Shown here in pieces: positions 23,962 to 33,009 of a stretch of DNA of 64,000 nt. This DNA is from Thalassotalea_H sp040779345 (GTDB lineage: Bacteria > Pseudomonadota > Gammaproteobacteria > Enterobacterales > Alteromonadaceae), in NCBI GenBank assembly GCA_040779345.1, contig JBFONU010000006.1, forward strand, positions 1 to 64,000, written 5' to 3'. Both the position numbers and the translations under genes were made by a program. The notes beneath the pieces are model-generated. The model was given only the letters and a program-made list of their open reading frames with translations. It searched no databases and was not told the DNA's origin. Position 1 is the stretch's first letter. Every line of letters starts with the position of its first letter.

Positions 23962-26319
23962 ATGTCTGAAGAATTAGCCGAAGTAACAAATGTTGCTGAA
24001 ATTCCCGTTTTGGCCTTACGTGATGTGGTGGTTTACCCACAAATGGTGATCCCATTATTCGTAGGGCGAGAGAAATCAATTCGTTGCTTAGATATCGCTA
24101 TGGAAACAGATAAACAGGTTTTCTTAGTTGCTCAAAAAGATGCTGCAATTGACGATCCAACTGCCGATGATGTTTATCGTACAGGCACTGTTGCAACAAT
24201 TTTGCAAATGTTAAAGTTACCTGACGGTACGGTAAAAGTGTTAGTTGAGGGAGTACGCCGAGCTGAAATTACAAGCTTTGTTGAAACTCAAGAGTATTTT
24301 ACCGCCGCAATTGATTATTTAGCGGTTGAGAATACTGACGTTGATCATATTGAAATACTGGTACGCTCTGCAATTTCCCAGTTTGAAGGTTATGTCAAAC
24401 TGAATAAAAAAATACCACCCGAAGTGCTTACTTCATTATCAGGTATCGAAGATCCCGAGCAACTTGCTGATACTATGGCTGCTCATATGCCATTAAAATT
24501 AGCTGAAAAACAAAACGTGCTAGAAATTAAAAATGTATCAGACCGCTTAGAGCATTTAATGGCATTAATGGAAGGCGAGATTGATTTACTTCAAGTAGAG
24601 AAAAAAATACGTACGCGCGTCAAAAAGCAAATGGAAAAAAGTCAGCGAGAGTATTATTTGAATGAGCAAATGAAAGCGATTCAAAAAGAACTCGGCGATG
24701 ATGAAGAAGGGGCTAACGAAGCCGAACAAATTGAAAAGCAAATAAACGAAGCACAGATGCCAAAAGAAGCTAAAGAGAAAACGTTAGCGGAACTAAAGAA
24801 ATTGAAAATGATGTCGCCAATGTCAGCCGAAGCGACAGTGGTGAGATCATACATTGATTGGATGATCAGTGTTCCTTGGAAAAAACGCAATAAATTAAAG
24901 CGTAACTTGAAACTCGCCGAAGAAGTATTAGAAACAGATCACTATGGCTTAGAAAAGGTTAAAGAACGAATTTTAGAATATTTGGCCGTTCAACAACGTG
25001 TTTCACAATTAAAAGGACCAATACTTTGCTTGGTTGGCCCTCCTGGTGTTGGTAAAACCTCACTCGGGCAGTCAATTGCAAAATCTACCGGTCGTAAATA
25101 TGTCCGTATGGCATTAGGTGGTGTACGTGATGAAGCTGAAATAAGAGGACATCGACGTACCTATATTGGTTCATTACCGGGTAAACTTATACAAAAAATT
25201 GCTAAAGCGGGCGTTAAAAATCCACTATTTTTGTTAGACGAAATTGATAAAATGGCTTCTGATATGCGTGGCGACCCAGCCTCTGCGTTGCTGGAAGTGC
25301 TAGATCCTGAGCAAAATAGCAGTTTTAATGATCATTATCTTGAAGTGGATTACGACCTTTCAGATGTGATGTTTGTAGCAACATCTAATAGTATGGATAT
25401 TCCTGGGCCTTTACTTGACCGTATGGAAGTTATCCGTCTATCTGGTTATACCGAAGATGAAAAACTTAACATTGCAAAACGCCATTTATTAACCAAACAA
25501 ATTGAACGTAATGGCTTAAAAGATAAAGAAATTGCAATTGAGGATAGTGCAATTGTTGGCATTATTCGTTACTACACACGCGAAGCAGGCGTGAGAAGTT
25601 TAGAACGTGAAATTTCAAAATTATGCCGCAAAGCAGTAAAAGCAATTTTACTCGATAAAGGGCTGAAAAAAGTTACGATCAATCAAGATAACTTATCAGA
25701 ATTCTTAGGAGTTCAACGTTTCGATTATGGTAAAGCGGATGAAGAAAATAGGGTTGGACTAGTCACTGGTTTAGCTTGGACGTCAGTGGGGGGAGAATTA
25801 CTCACCATTGAAACTGCGTCTGTTCCAGGTAAAGGCAAACTTTCTTATACGGGATCGCTAGGTGATGTAATGCAAGAGTCTATTCAAGCTGCGATGACGG
25901 TTGTCAGAAGTAGAACAGAAGCATTGAGAATCAATGATGACTTTTATGAAAAACGTGATATTCATGTTCACGTACCCGAAGGAGCAACGCCTAAAGATGG
26001 TCCTAGTGCGGGTATTGGTATGTGTACTGCGTTAGTTTCTAGTTTAACAGGCAATCCTGTTAAGGCTGATGTCGCCATGACCGGGGAAATTACACTACGT
26101 GGTGAAGTATTACCAATTGGTGGTTTAAAAGAGAAGTTACTCGCAGCTCACCGTGGTGGCATAAAAACAGTCGTAATTCCGAAAGATAATGAAAGAGATT
26201 TGGAAGAAATTCCTGACAACGTTAAGGCTGATCTCTCTATTCATCCAGTAAAATGGATTGAAGAAGTCTTAGAAATTGCTTTAGAGAGTCCAGTAGAAAA
26301 GTGGAAATTAGGCGCTTAA
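23962..26319 (+). CDS. lon: ATP-dependent Lon protease
   Basis: Lon is the hexameric AAA+ serine protease degrading misfolded and selected regulatory proteins. The N-terminal substrate-binding domain is followed by Walker A Gly-Pro-Pro-Gly-Val-Gly-Lys-Thr (about residues 359-366) and the protease domain with catalytic Ser in Asp-Gly-Pro-Ser-Ala-Gly (about 682) and Lys in Gly-Gly-Leu-Lys-Glu-Lys (about 724). ATG 23962 with GAGAG upstream is preferred over the in-frame TTG 23941. 785 residues, the E. coli length class. Heat-shock inducible by its promoter. Confidence 0.97.
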   Translation: MSEELAEVTNVAEIPVLALRDVVVYPQMVIPLFVGREKSIRCLDIAMETDKQVFLVAQKDAAIDDPTADDVYRTGTVATILQMLKLPDGTVKVLVEGVRRAEITSFVETQEYFTAAIDYLAVENTDVDHIEILVRSAISQFEGYVKLNKKIPPEVLTSLSGIEDPEQLADTMAAHMPLKLAEKQNVLEIKNVSDRLEHLMALMEGEIDLLQVEKKIRTRVKKQMEKSQREYYLNEQMKAIQKELGDDEEGANEAEQIEKQINEAQMPKEAKEKTLAELKKLKMMSPMSAEATVVRSYIDWMISVPWKKRNKLKRNLKLAEEVLETDHYGLEKVKERILEYLAVQQRVSQLKGPILCLVGPPGVGKTSLGQSIAKSTGRKYVRMALGGVRDEAEIRGHRRTYIGSLPGKLIQKIAKAGVKNPLFLLDEIDKMASDMRGDPASALLEVLDPEQNSSFNDHYLEVDYDLSDVMFVATSNSMDIPGPLLDRMEVIRLSGYTEDEKLNIAKRHLLTKQIERNGLKDKEIAIEDSAIVGIIRYYTREAGVRSLEREISKLCRKAVKAILLDKGLKKVTINQDNLSEFLGVQRFDYGKADEENRVGLVTGLAWTSVGGELLTIETASVPGKGKLSYTGSLGDVMQESIQAAMTVVRSRTEALRINDDFYEKRDIHVHVPEGATPKDGPSAGIGMCTALVSSLTGNPVKADVAMTGEITLRGEVLPIGGLKEKLLAAHRGGIKTVVIPKDNERDLEEIPDNVKADLSIHPVKWIEEVLEIALESPVEKWKLGA

Positions 26320-26438
26320 TTATTGAAAATAGCTGTTTTTTTGTTTAAAAATGCAAAAATAACCAAAAAAACACTAAAAAAATGCAATTAACGCTTTTCA
26401 AACGCTGAAACTATGGTAAGTTAATGAAGCTTAAAGCG

Positions 26439-26467
26439 CTAGACCCCAAGGTAGACAAGGGGTCTAG
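26439..26467. other. Hairpin in the lon-hupB intergenic region
   Basis: CTAGACCCC (26439-26447) pairs perfectly with GGGGTCTAG (26459-26467), 11-base loop. No T tract follows, so it is a weak terminator or a transcript-end structure for lon. Confidence 0.5.
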
Positions 26468-26515
26468 ATAAGATAAAAAAAATTGTCTGTTTTTTAAATT
26501 TCTTTAACTCAGTGC

Positions 26516-26544
26516 TTGATGTTCAAAAAGAAGCTTGTTATAAA
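26516..26544 (+). promoter_or_regulatory. Sigma-70 promoter of hupB
   Basis: TTGATG (26516-26521), 17 bases, TATAAA (26539-26544), upstream of a leader of about 60 bases. Confidence 0.75.
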
Positions 26545-26609
26545 AGCTTTTGCAGGACGCTAATAACAAAAGATAGCGCTGAATAATAACAATTGAAGGG
26601 GAATACACT

Positions 26610-26882
26610 GTGAATAAATCTCAATTAATCGAGAAAATTGCTGCGGGTGCTGACATTTCTAAAGCTGCGGCTGGTCGTGCATTAGATTCATTTATTGAAG
26701 CGGTTACAGAAGAGTTAAAAAGTGGTGAGCAAGTTGCTTTAGTTGGTTTTGGTACTTTTTCAGTACGTGACCGTGCAGCGCGCACTGGTCGTAACCCTCA
26801 AACTGGTGCAACTATCCAGATTGCTGCTGCTAAAATACCATCATTCAAAGCTGGTAAAGCTTTAAAAGATGCATGTAACTAA
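26610..26882 (+). CDS. hupB: Nucleoid protein HU-beta
   Basis: A 90-residue HU protein that bends and compacts DNA as a dimer. The DNA-arm segment Gly-Phe-Gly-Thr-Phe-x-Val-Arg-x-Arg-Ala-Ala-Arg-x-Gly-Arg-Asn-Pro is intact. The start is GTG 26610, with AAGGGGAA upstream. The position between lon and ppiD identifies it as hupB. It has its own promoter and terminator. Confidence 0.96.
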   Translation: MNKSQLIEKIAAGADISKAAAGRALDSFIEAVTEELKSGEQVALVGFGTFSVRDRAARTGRNPQTGATIQIAAAKIPSFKAGKALKDACN

Positions 26883-26908
26883 TCACAGTTGCGGTAAAGT
26901 ATTTTAAG

Positions 26909-26930
26909 ACCACCTACGGGTGGTTTTTTT
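26909..26930 (+). terminator. hupB terminator
   Basis: ACCACC (26909-26914), TACG loop, GGTGGT (26919-26924), then a run of T. Confidence 0.9.
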
Positions 26931-27090
26931 ATTTCAATATAAAAATATTTCTGCAGGTTTCTTACGGGGAACAATTAAGATAATTTTTCATAATATTGTT
27001 ATTGTTACTTCAAGGTCGGCAGTACATCTGATAAGATCGCGCGAAATTAAAATACTATTAGTTAAATACACCTAGTGTAAAGAGATAAAA

Positions 27091-28998
27091 ATGTTAGAGA
27101 ATATAAGAGAAAACTCTCAAGGATTAGTCGCAAAAATAATTCTTGGTTTTGTGATGTTAACCTTCGCACTCGCTGGTATAGGCAGTTATACCAATAGTGT
27201 AGATACTTCAGTTGCTGAAGTTAATGGTGAAAAAATTAGCCAAGCTGACTTTGAAAAAGCTTACCAAAGCCAACGTAATCGTATGGCACAACAGTTTGGC
27301 GATATGTTTGAAACCTTATCTAGCGATGCTAATTATATGGCAAACTTTCGAAAAAGTGTTGTTGATAGCTTAATAAATCAAACCTTGATTGACCAAGCAT
27401 CTAGTGAGATGTCTATTCGAGTTGCTGATCAACGCATTAAGAAAACTATTCGTGAAATGCCTGAATTTCAAGTGGATGGTGTATTTGACAATAACCGTTA
27501 TTTAGCGCTTATCAATCAATCGGGGTTTTATCAGTCGTCAGATTTTCGTGATTATTTACGCGTTGAAATGACTCGTCGACAATTAACACAGGCCCTTGTT
27601 GCTAGTGAGTTCGCTTTACCTTATCAAGAGAGTCAATTAACGGCTTTGCAAAATCAAAAGCGTGATATCCGTTTTGCGACCATTTCTTCAAAACAGTTTG
27701 AACAAGGTGTTGAAGTATCAGACGCTGAAATTAATGATTATTACCTAGCTAATCAAACACGTTTTGAAAACCAAGAAAAAGTTAAAGTTGATTATATTGC
27801 GATTGACGTTAATGAAATTGCTAAAACAATAACAGTAACTGACGAAGATATTAGTACCTATTATCAAGAAAATATTGCTAACTTTAGAAATGATGAACAA
27901 CGTCGTATTTCTCATATTTTAGTTGAGATTAATGAAGATGAAGCTGCAGCTCAAAGCCAAATTGAGTCTATTCAAACAAAGTTAACCAGTGGTGAAGCAT
28001 TCTCTTCTCTTGCTCAAGAGTTATCTGCGGATACTTTTAGTGGTGAGAATGGTGGAGATTTAGAGTGGTTTGAAGAAGGTATCTATGGCGATGATTTTGA
28101 TAGCGCAGTTTTAGCCTTGTCTGAAGTTGGCTCTGTAAGTGATATTGTTAAGTCAGATGCAGGTTTGCATTTAATCACGTTAACAGACTATAAAGCTGAA
28201 GAAGTTAAAGCATTAGCTGATGTTAAAGATGAACTAGCACAGACTGTAAGCAAACAAAAAGCTCAAGACAGGTTTTTCGAATTACAGCAAGAAGCGGCAC
28301 AATTAAGCTTTGAGATTCCTGATAGTTTGGTAGACGCTGCTAATGCGGTTGATACACAAGTGACTACCTCCGCTTGGTTATCTCGCTTTGGTAATACTGC
28401 TCCGTTTGACAATACTAAATTAATCGATGCGGCCTTTTCAGATATTATTGTTCACGAGCAATTAAATTCAGATATTATCGAGGTGAGTGATACATTATCG
28501 GTGGTGTTGAGAATTAATGAATACCAAGCAGCTCAAGTTAAGCCATTAGCTGAAGTTTCTGAGGATATTAAATCAACCTTAGTTGCGCAAAAAGCGAATG
28601 AAAAAGCTCAAGAAGTGGCGGATGAATTATTAGCACAGTTTAAAGACGGTAATGATATTACTGAGCAGTTGACTGCTGCAGGAGCAAGCTTTGAAGTTAA
28701 AGCTGACGTAGCACGTTATGGTAGCGATGTTGAAGCAAATATTGCTAAAGAAGCTTTTAAATTACCACATCCTCAAGAAGACACAGTGTCTGTTGCTACC
28801 GTTAGTCTCAGTAATGGCGATTTAGCTATTGTAGAAGTGCAAGCGGTTAAGAGTGAAGCAGCGAATGTTGATGCGAGTTTTTCACAACAGCATACTCAAC
28901 AGTTAGCTCAGTCAGCATATCAGAGCTTTGTTGAGTCATTACGCAGTGAAGCAACTATTGTTCAAAATAATTCTGTGAGCACTACAAGTCAATTATAG
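27091..28998 (+). CDS. ppiD: Periplasmic chaperone / peptidyl-prolyl isomerase PpiD
   Basis: PpiD is anchored in the inner membrane near the Sec translocon and assists folding of secreted proteins. One N-terminal membrane anchor (about residues 14-34) is followed by a SurA-like chaperone region and one parvulin domain (about 265-360, with Arg-Arg-Ile-Ser-His-Ile-Leu-Val and Gly-Gly-Asp-Leu-Glu-Trp-Phe). Length 635 residues fits the family. It follows hupB as in E. coli. Confidence 0.95.
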   Translation: MLENIRENSQGLVAKIILGFVMLTFALAGIGSYTNSVDTSVAEVNGEKISQADFEKAYQSQRNRMAQQFGDMFETLSSDANYMANFRKSVVDSLINQTLIDQASSEMSIRVADQRIKKTIREMPEFQVDGVFDNNRYLALINQSGFYQSSDFRDYLRVEMTRRQLTQALVASEFALPYQESQLTALQNQKRDIRFATISSKQFEQGVEVSDAEINDYYLANQTRFENQEKVKVDYIAIDVNEIAKTITVTDEDISTYYQENIANFRNDEQRRISHILVEINEDEAAAQSQIESIQTKLTSGEAFSSLAQELSADTFSGENGGDLEWFEEGIYGDDFDSAVLALSEVGSVSDIVKSDAGLHLITLTDYKAEEVKALADVKDELAQTVSKQKAQDRFFELQQEAAQLSFEIPDSLVDAANAVDTQVTTSAWLSRFGNTAPFDNTKLIDAAFSDIIVHEQLNSDIIEVSDTLSVVLRINEYQAAQVKPLAEVSEDIKSTLVAQKANEKAQEVADELLAQFKDGNDITEQLTAAGASFEVKADVARYGSDVEANIAKEAFKLPHPQEDTVSVATVSLSNGDLAIVEVQAVKSEAANVDASFSQQHTQQLAQSAYQSFVESLRSEATIVQNNSVSTTSQL

Positions 28999-29020
28999 CG
29001 ATATACTGCTTGATAGAAAT

Positions 29021-29043
29021 AGGCACCTGATGGTGCCTTTTTT
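29021..29043 (+). terminator. ppiD terminator
   Basis: AGGCACC (29021-29027), TGAT loop, GGTGCCT (29032-29038), then T residues. The following 280 bp to the sapF stop hold nothing recognisable. Confidence 0.88.
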
Positions 29044-29323
29044 ATGCCTAAAAATTGAATAATACTTTTTAATTGATATGAGGCTTAAGTTCAATAACAT
29101 TGCTATGTGGTCGTATTTAAGTTTGTCGAATATTATCCTGATATAGAAATCAATAAATACTAATAGCTGTTTATTTACTGCGTTAGGCGTTGCATCGCAG
29201 AGATATTAAAGTTACTTCAAAACATGAAAACAGTTTTTACAAACTCATTTTCAGTGACTTGCCCCACATTTACTTTTATTTAAAATATTCTTAGGTCAGT
29301 ATAAACGCGCAGGCTTAGATGAG

Positions 29324-30106
29324 TTAATGATTGTATAATTGAAAATGTTGATTCATGATTAATTTTTTTGTGTATTTATGCTGTGGCTGCTTTAACAGTT
29401 TTTGAGTATCACCCACTTCCACTACTTGACCTTTGCAAAGTACCATCATTTTATCACTGAAGTGCCTGACAATGCCTAAATTATGAGAAATTAGGATATA
29501 TGCCAACCCCATCTGCTGCTGTAAGTCTAACAAAAGGTTGATCATTTGAGAGCGTAAAGAGGGATCTAGAGCGGCAAGCGCTTCATCAAGGATAATCACT
29601 TGCGGCTTTAGGATTATTGCTCTAGCAAGCGATATACGCTGTTTCTGCCCGCCAGAAAACATATGAGGATAAAAACTCATATGCTCTGCGAGTAAGCCTA
29701 CTTTTTGCAATGTTTCTCTGATCATCTGTTTACGCTGTTCTTCATCTAGCTCAGTATTTAATTGCAAAGGTTCATCAAGTAATTGTTCTATGGTCAAACT
29801 TGGATTTAATGTAGTGCCAGAATCTTGAAATATCATTCTGACATGCTGACAGCGTTGCTTAAAGTTACCATGTTGCAGTGTTTGACCATTGAGTTTAATT
29901 TTGCCTGTGCTGGGCTTCTCGGCGCCCACAAGTAACTTGGCTAATGTTGACTTTCCTGAGCCGGTTTCACCAACAATAGCAAGGGTTTTATGTGCTTCAA
30001 TGTTAAAAGATAATGGTTCTAGTGCAATCACAGATTGGCGATTGAACCAAAACCTGTCAAGTTTATACGTTTTACTTAAATTGCTGACTGCTAATAATGT
30101 AGCCAT
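29324..30106 (-). CDS. sapF: Peptide/polyamine ABC transporter ATP-binding protein SapF
   Basis: Second ATPase of the Sap system. Walker A Gly-Glu-Thr-Gly-Ser-Gly-Lys-Ser-Thr, the signature Ser-Gly-Gly-Gln-Lys-Gln-Arg and Walker B Val-Ile-Ile-Leu-Asp-Glu-Ala are intact. ATG 30106, one base after the sapD stop, is the natural start (260 residues); the longer frame would overlap sapD. Sap was first linked to antimicrobial-peptide resistance; E. coli SapBCDF has also been reported as a putrescine exporter. Last gene of the pspF-sapABCDF cluster. Confidence 0.92.
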   Translation of the reverse strand: MATLLAVSNLSKTYKLDRFWFNRQSVIALEPLSFNIEAHKTLAIVGETGSGKSTLAKLLVGAEKPSTGKIKLNGQTLQHGNFKQRCQHVRMIFQDSGTTLNPSLTIEQLLDEPLQLNTELDEEQRKQMIRETLQKVGLLAEHMSFYPHMFSGGQKQRISLARAIILKPQVIILDEALAALDPSLRSQMINLLLDLQQQMGLAYILISHNLGIVRHFSDKMMVLCKGQVVEVGDTQKLLKQPQHKYTKKLIMNQHFQLYNH

Positions 30107-30107
30107 A

Positions 30108-31097
30108 TTAATAACTATCCTTGAGTGAGTAATGACAACTGACTTGATGTCCATGATAGTTTTTTACTTTTGGTGCTTGCACACAGGCTTTTTGAGCTTT
30201 AGGACATCTTGGCCCTAAACGACAACCGATAGGTAAGTGTTGTAAAATTGGAATACTACCAGGTAATGTCATAAGTCGAGACTTTACAGGGATCTGCATA
30301 TTCGCTTTTGGACTGCTATCAAGCAATGCTCGGGTATAAGGATGATAAGGTTTATTAAAAATATGCTGCGTTGTTCCTGCTTCAACAAATTGTCCTGAAT
30401 ACATGACGGTGATGGTATTAGTCCAATGTGTAACATTCTCAAGGTCATGACTGATTAATAAAATCGACATGTTTTTGAGTTGGTTTAAACTCGCTAATAA
30501 TCGAAATATTTGCCCTTGATTAGTGCTTTCCATGGCTGCTGTAGGCTCATCGGCAATTAAAAGCAGCGGTCTTCTTGCTAACGCCATAGCGATCATTACA
30601 CGTTGACACAAAGCTTCTGTGAGCTGATGAGGATAACTTTTTGTACACCTCTCATGATGCTTAATACCAACTTTATGCAATAAATTAACGGCGGCAAGTT
30701 GACGCTGCTGTTTTCTTTGCCAAAAAAAACCAGTAAGTTGATCGTCATCTACGGCTTCTTCAAGTTGTTCACCAATAGTGGTTGTGGGATCTAAGCAGGC
30801 CATTGGTTCTTGGAAAATCATTGCGACATCTTTTGATATAATTGATTTTCTTTCATCCATGGGAAGTCGCATTAAATCGATCCCGCGCCAGTGAAAACGA
30901 TCTGCATCTACTTGCCACTTATCATCTAAAACGCCGACAATTGCTTGAGCTAATAGTGATTTTCCAGAGCCAGACTCACCGACCAAACCACGAACTTCAC
31001 CTTCTTTCATGGTTAAGCTTACTCTATCAACAGCTAAAATAGAGCTGTTTGTGGTAAGCAGCTTTATTGATAAATTTCTGATATCGAGGAGGTTCAT
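30108..31097 (-). CDS. sapD: ABC transporter ATP-binding protein SapD
   Basis: First ATPase of the Sap transporter, 329 residues with an oligopeptide-transporter C-terminal extension containing a Cys-rich end (Cys-Arg-Leu-Gly-Pro-Arg-Cys-Pro). Walker A Gly-Glu-Ser-Gly-Ser-Gly-Lys-Ser and Walker B are normal, but the ABC signature is degenerate (Leu-Thr-Glu-Ala-Leu in place of Leu-Ser-Gly-Gly-x). SapD of E. coli has a similarly altered signature, so this is a family trait. The start codon overlaps the sapC stop. Confidence 0.92.
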   Translation of the reverse strand: MNLLDIRNLSIKLLTTNSSILAVDRVSLTMKEGEVRGLVGESGSGKSLLAQAIVGVLDDKWQVDADRFHWRGIDLMRLPMDERKSIISKDVAMIFQEPMACLDPTTTIGEQLEEAVDDDQLTGFFWQRKQQRQLAAVNLLHKVGIKHHERCTKSYPHQLTEALCQRVMIAMALARRPLLLIADEPTAAMESTNQGQIFRLLASLNQLKNMSILLISHDLENVTHWTNTITVMYSGQFVEAGTTQHIFNKPYHPYTRALLDSSPKANMQIPVKSRLMTLPGSIPILQHLPIGCRLGPRCPKAQKACVQAPKVKNYHGHQVSCHYSLKDSY

Positions 31098-31990
31098 TAG
31101 CTTTCCTTACGTGCTTTTAAAGCATGTCTCATACCTTCACCGACTAAATTAGTCGCGACAACAGAGAACAAAATCGCTAATCCCGGTAAATAAACTGTCC
31201 AAGGGGCTATATAAAATAAATCAATACCATTAGCGAGCATTGCTCCCCATTCAGGCATTGGGATTGGCGCTCCTAATCCTAGAAAACCTAAGGTTGCAAT
31301 GTCTAATATTGCCGCAGATTGTGCCAAGGTTGCGTGGCTGATCAGCTTTTCAACGATATTGGGGAAAATTGAATAATGCAATATTCTAATTGAATTAGCG
31401 CCGTCCAGCCTTGAAGCTAATACGTAATCTTTACTAAATTCTTCTTCAACGGCATTTCGCGTAATATGAATAAATTGTGGGATCAACACCATCACTATTG
31501 CCCATAATGTATTACTCAGTCCCGGGCCTAGAATAGCCACAATAACAATCGCTAATAACAGTGATGGAATTGATAAAATGACATCAAGAAAATGATTAAG
31601 AAAACTCGATTTAACCCCTTTGGTTAAAGCAGATAAAGAGCCAATAACCACACCGATCGCCAAAGAGATCATAACAACAATAAAGCTTAAACCAAAGGTA
31701 AGGCTAGCACCATGCATTAAACGAGATAACATATCTCGTCCTAAATTATCGGTACCAAGTAAGTAGCTTACATCCCCTTCGTCATCCCATGCTGGGGGCA
31801 AAAGTAAACTATCAAGTTGGTTTTCAATAGGAGAGTATGGAGAAATTAACGGAGAAAAAATCGCAAGTAAACTCAAAAAAATAAAACAGCCAAAGCCAAC
31901 TTTTACGACAGGAGATTGGCGAAAATGAAACCACAATTGTAATAAGGGTGAGGGGAAGTCTTCTTCTTGATAAATATTATCGCGAGCCAT
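31097..31990 (-). CDS. sapC: ABC transporter permease SapC
   Basis: Inner-membrane permease, 297 residues, with about six membrane segments and the binding-protein-dependent transport signature (Glu-x-x-x-Ala-x-x-x-x-Gly type, here around Ser-Arg-Leu-Asp-Gly-Ala). It belongs to the DppC/OppC family. Its start overlaps sapB by 14 bp and its stop overlaps sapD by one base, so translation is likely coupled. Confidence 0.92.
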   Translation of the reverse strand: MARDNIYQEEDFPSPLLQLWFHFRQSPVVKVGFGCFIFLSLLAIFSPLISPYSPIENQLDSLLLPPAWDDEGDVSYLLGTDNLGRDMLSRLMHGASLTFGLSFIVVMISLAIGVVIGSLSALTKGVKSSFLNHFLDVILSIPSLLLAIVIVAILGPGLSNTLWAIVMVLIPQFIHITRNAVEEEFSKDYVLASRLDGANSIRILHYSIFPNIVEKLISHATLAQSAAILDIATLGFLGLGAPIPMPEWGAMLANGIDLFYIAPWTVYLPGLAILFSVVATNLVGEGMRHALKARKES

Positions 31991-33008
31991 GATGAGTCTC
32001 TCGTGCTAAAGGGTTTAATGTCGCATAAATAAAATCAGTAAATATGTGTACAAGAAAGATAAAACATGACAATGCTAATAACCCACCTTGAATCGCAGTG
32101 TAATCTCGATGAGCTATACTTTCTATTAACCAACGTCCAATACCTGGCCAGCTGAAAATAACTTCGGTGACCATAGCTAAGGTAACTAGGTTAGCAAATT
32201 GCAACCCCACATCTCTGATCACGTTTACCATGGCATTTCTTATAGCATGTCGATAAATAATTTGCTGAAAGGTTAAGCCTTTTGCCATTGCCGCTTTTAT
32301 ATAGTGAGTTTCTAGTACATTCAACATCGCCGTTCTGGCTAGGCGGATAAAAATGGTGGCTGGAGCAAGAGCTATAACGCATGCTGGCAATATAAGGTGG
32401 CGGATAGCATCTTGAAAGGCCTGCCATTTATAGGGGTCATCACTGAGTAAAATATCAACAAATAAAATGCCCGTCACTTGTTTAATATCGAATAATAAAC
32501 TAATTTGCCCTGCCGAAGGGAGCCAAGCTAACTGAATTGAAAATATTAATATGGCTAACAAAGCGAGCCAAAATATGGGGATTGAATAACCAATCATGGC
32601 AAATGATAAAATAAAATCATCAGATTTTTTTCGATGATTGATTGCCGCAATAAAACCTATAGGAATACCGATAAACATCGCAATAAATAACGCGGTGATG
32701 GTTAACTCCATCGTGGCAGGTAAATGGTTAAATATCTCATCAATTATTGGTGATTGACTTGCCATTGAAATGCCCCAATTGCCATTAAATAAATGGTGGA
32801 GGTAAATCCAATATTGAGATAAGAACGACTCACTTTTTCCGTACTCTAAGGCTAGTAGCTCAATAGTTTCTGGTGTGGCATTGATTTCTCCAGAAATGTT
32901 AATGATTTGTTCGCCAGGAAATAAATAACTTAAGCTAAACGATAAAAGGCTGAGCAACAGCATTGTAAATATAAATAAATTTAAACGTCTTAAGGTAAAT
33001 ATGAGCAT
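31977..33008 (-). CDS. sapB: ABC transporter permease SapB
   Basis: Partner permease of SapC, 343 residues, DppB/OppB family. The N-terminal membrane helix, large periplasmic loop and a cluster of five further helices with the Ala-Ala-x-Ala-Lys-Gly-Leu permease motif are visible. It starts 1 bp after the sapA stop. Confidence 0.92.
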   Translation of the reverse strand: MLIFTLRRLNLFIFTMLLLSLLSFSLSYLFPGEQIINISGEINATPETIELLALEYGKSESFLSQYWIYLHHLFNGNWGISMASQSPIIDEIFNHLPATMELTITALFIAMFIGIPIGFIAAINHRKKSDDFILSFAMIGYSIPIFWLALLAILIFSIQLAWLPSAGQISLLFDIKQVTGILFVDILLSDDPYKWQAFQDAIRHLILPACVIALAPATIFIRLARTAMLNVLETHYIKAAMAKGLTFQQIIYRHAIRNAMVNVIRDVGLQFANLVTLAMVTEVIFSWPGIGRWLIESIAHRDYTAIQGGLLALSCFIFLVHIFTDFIYATLNPLARETHHGSR

Positions 33009-33009
33009 A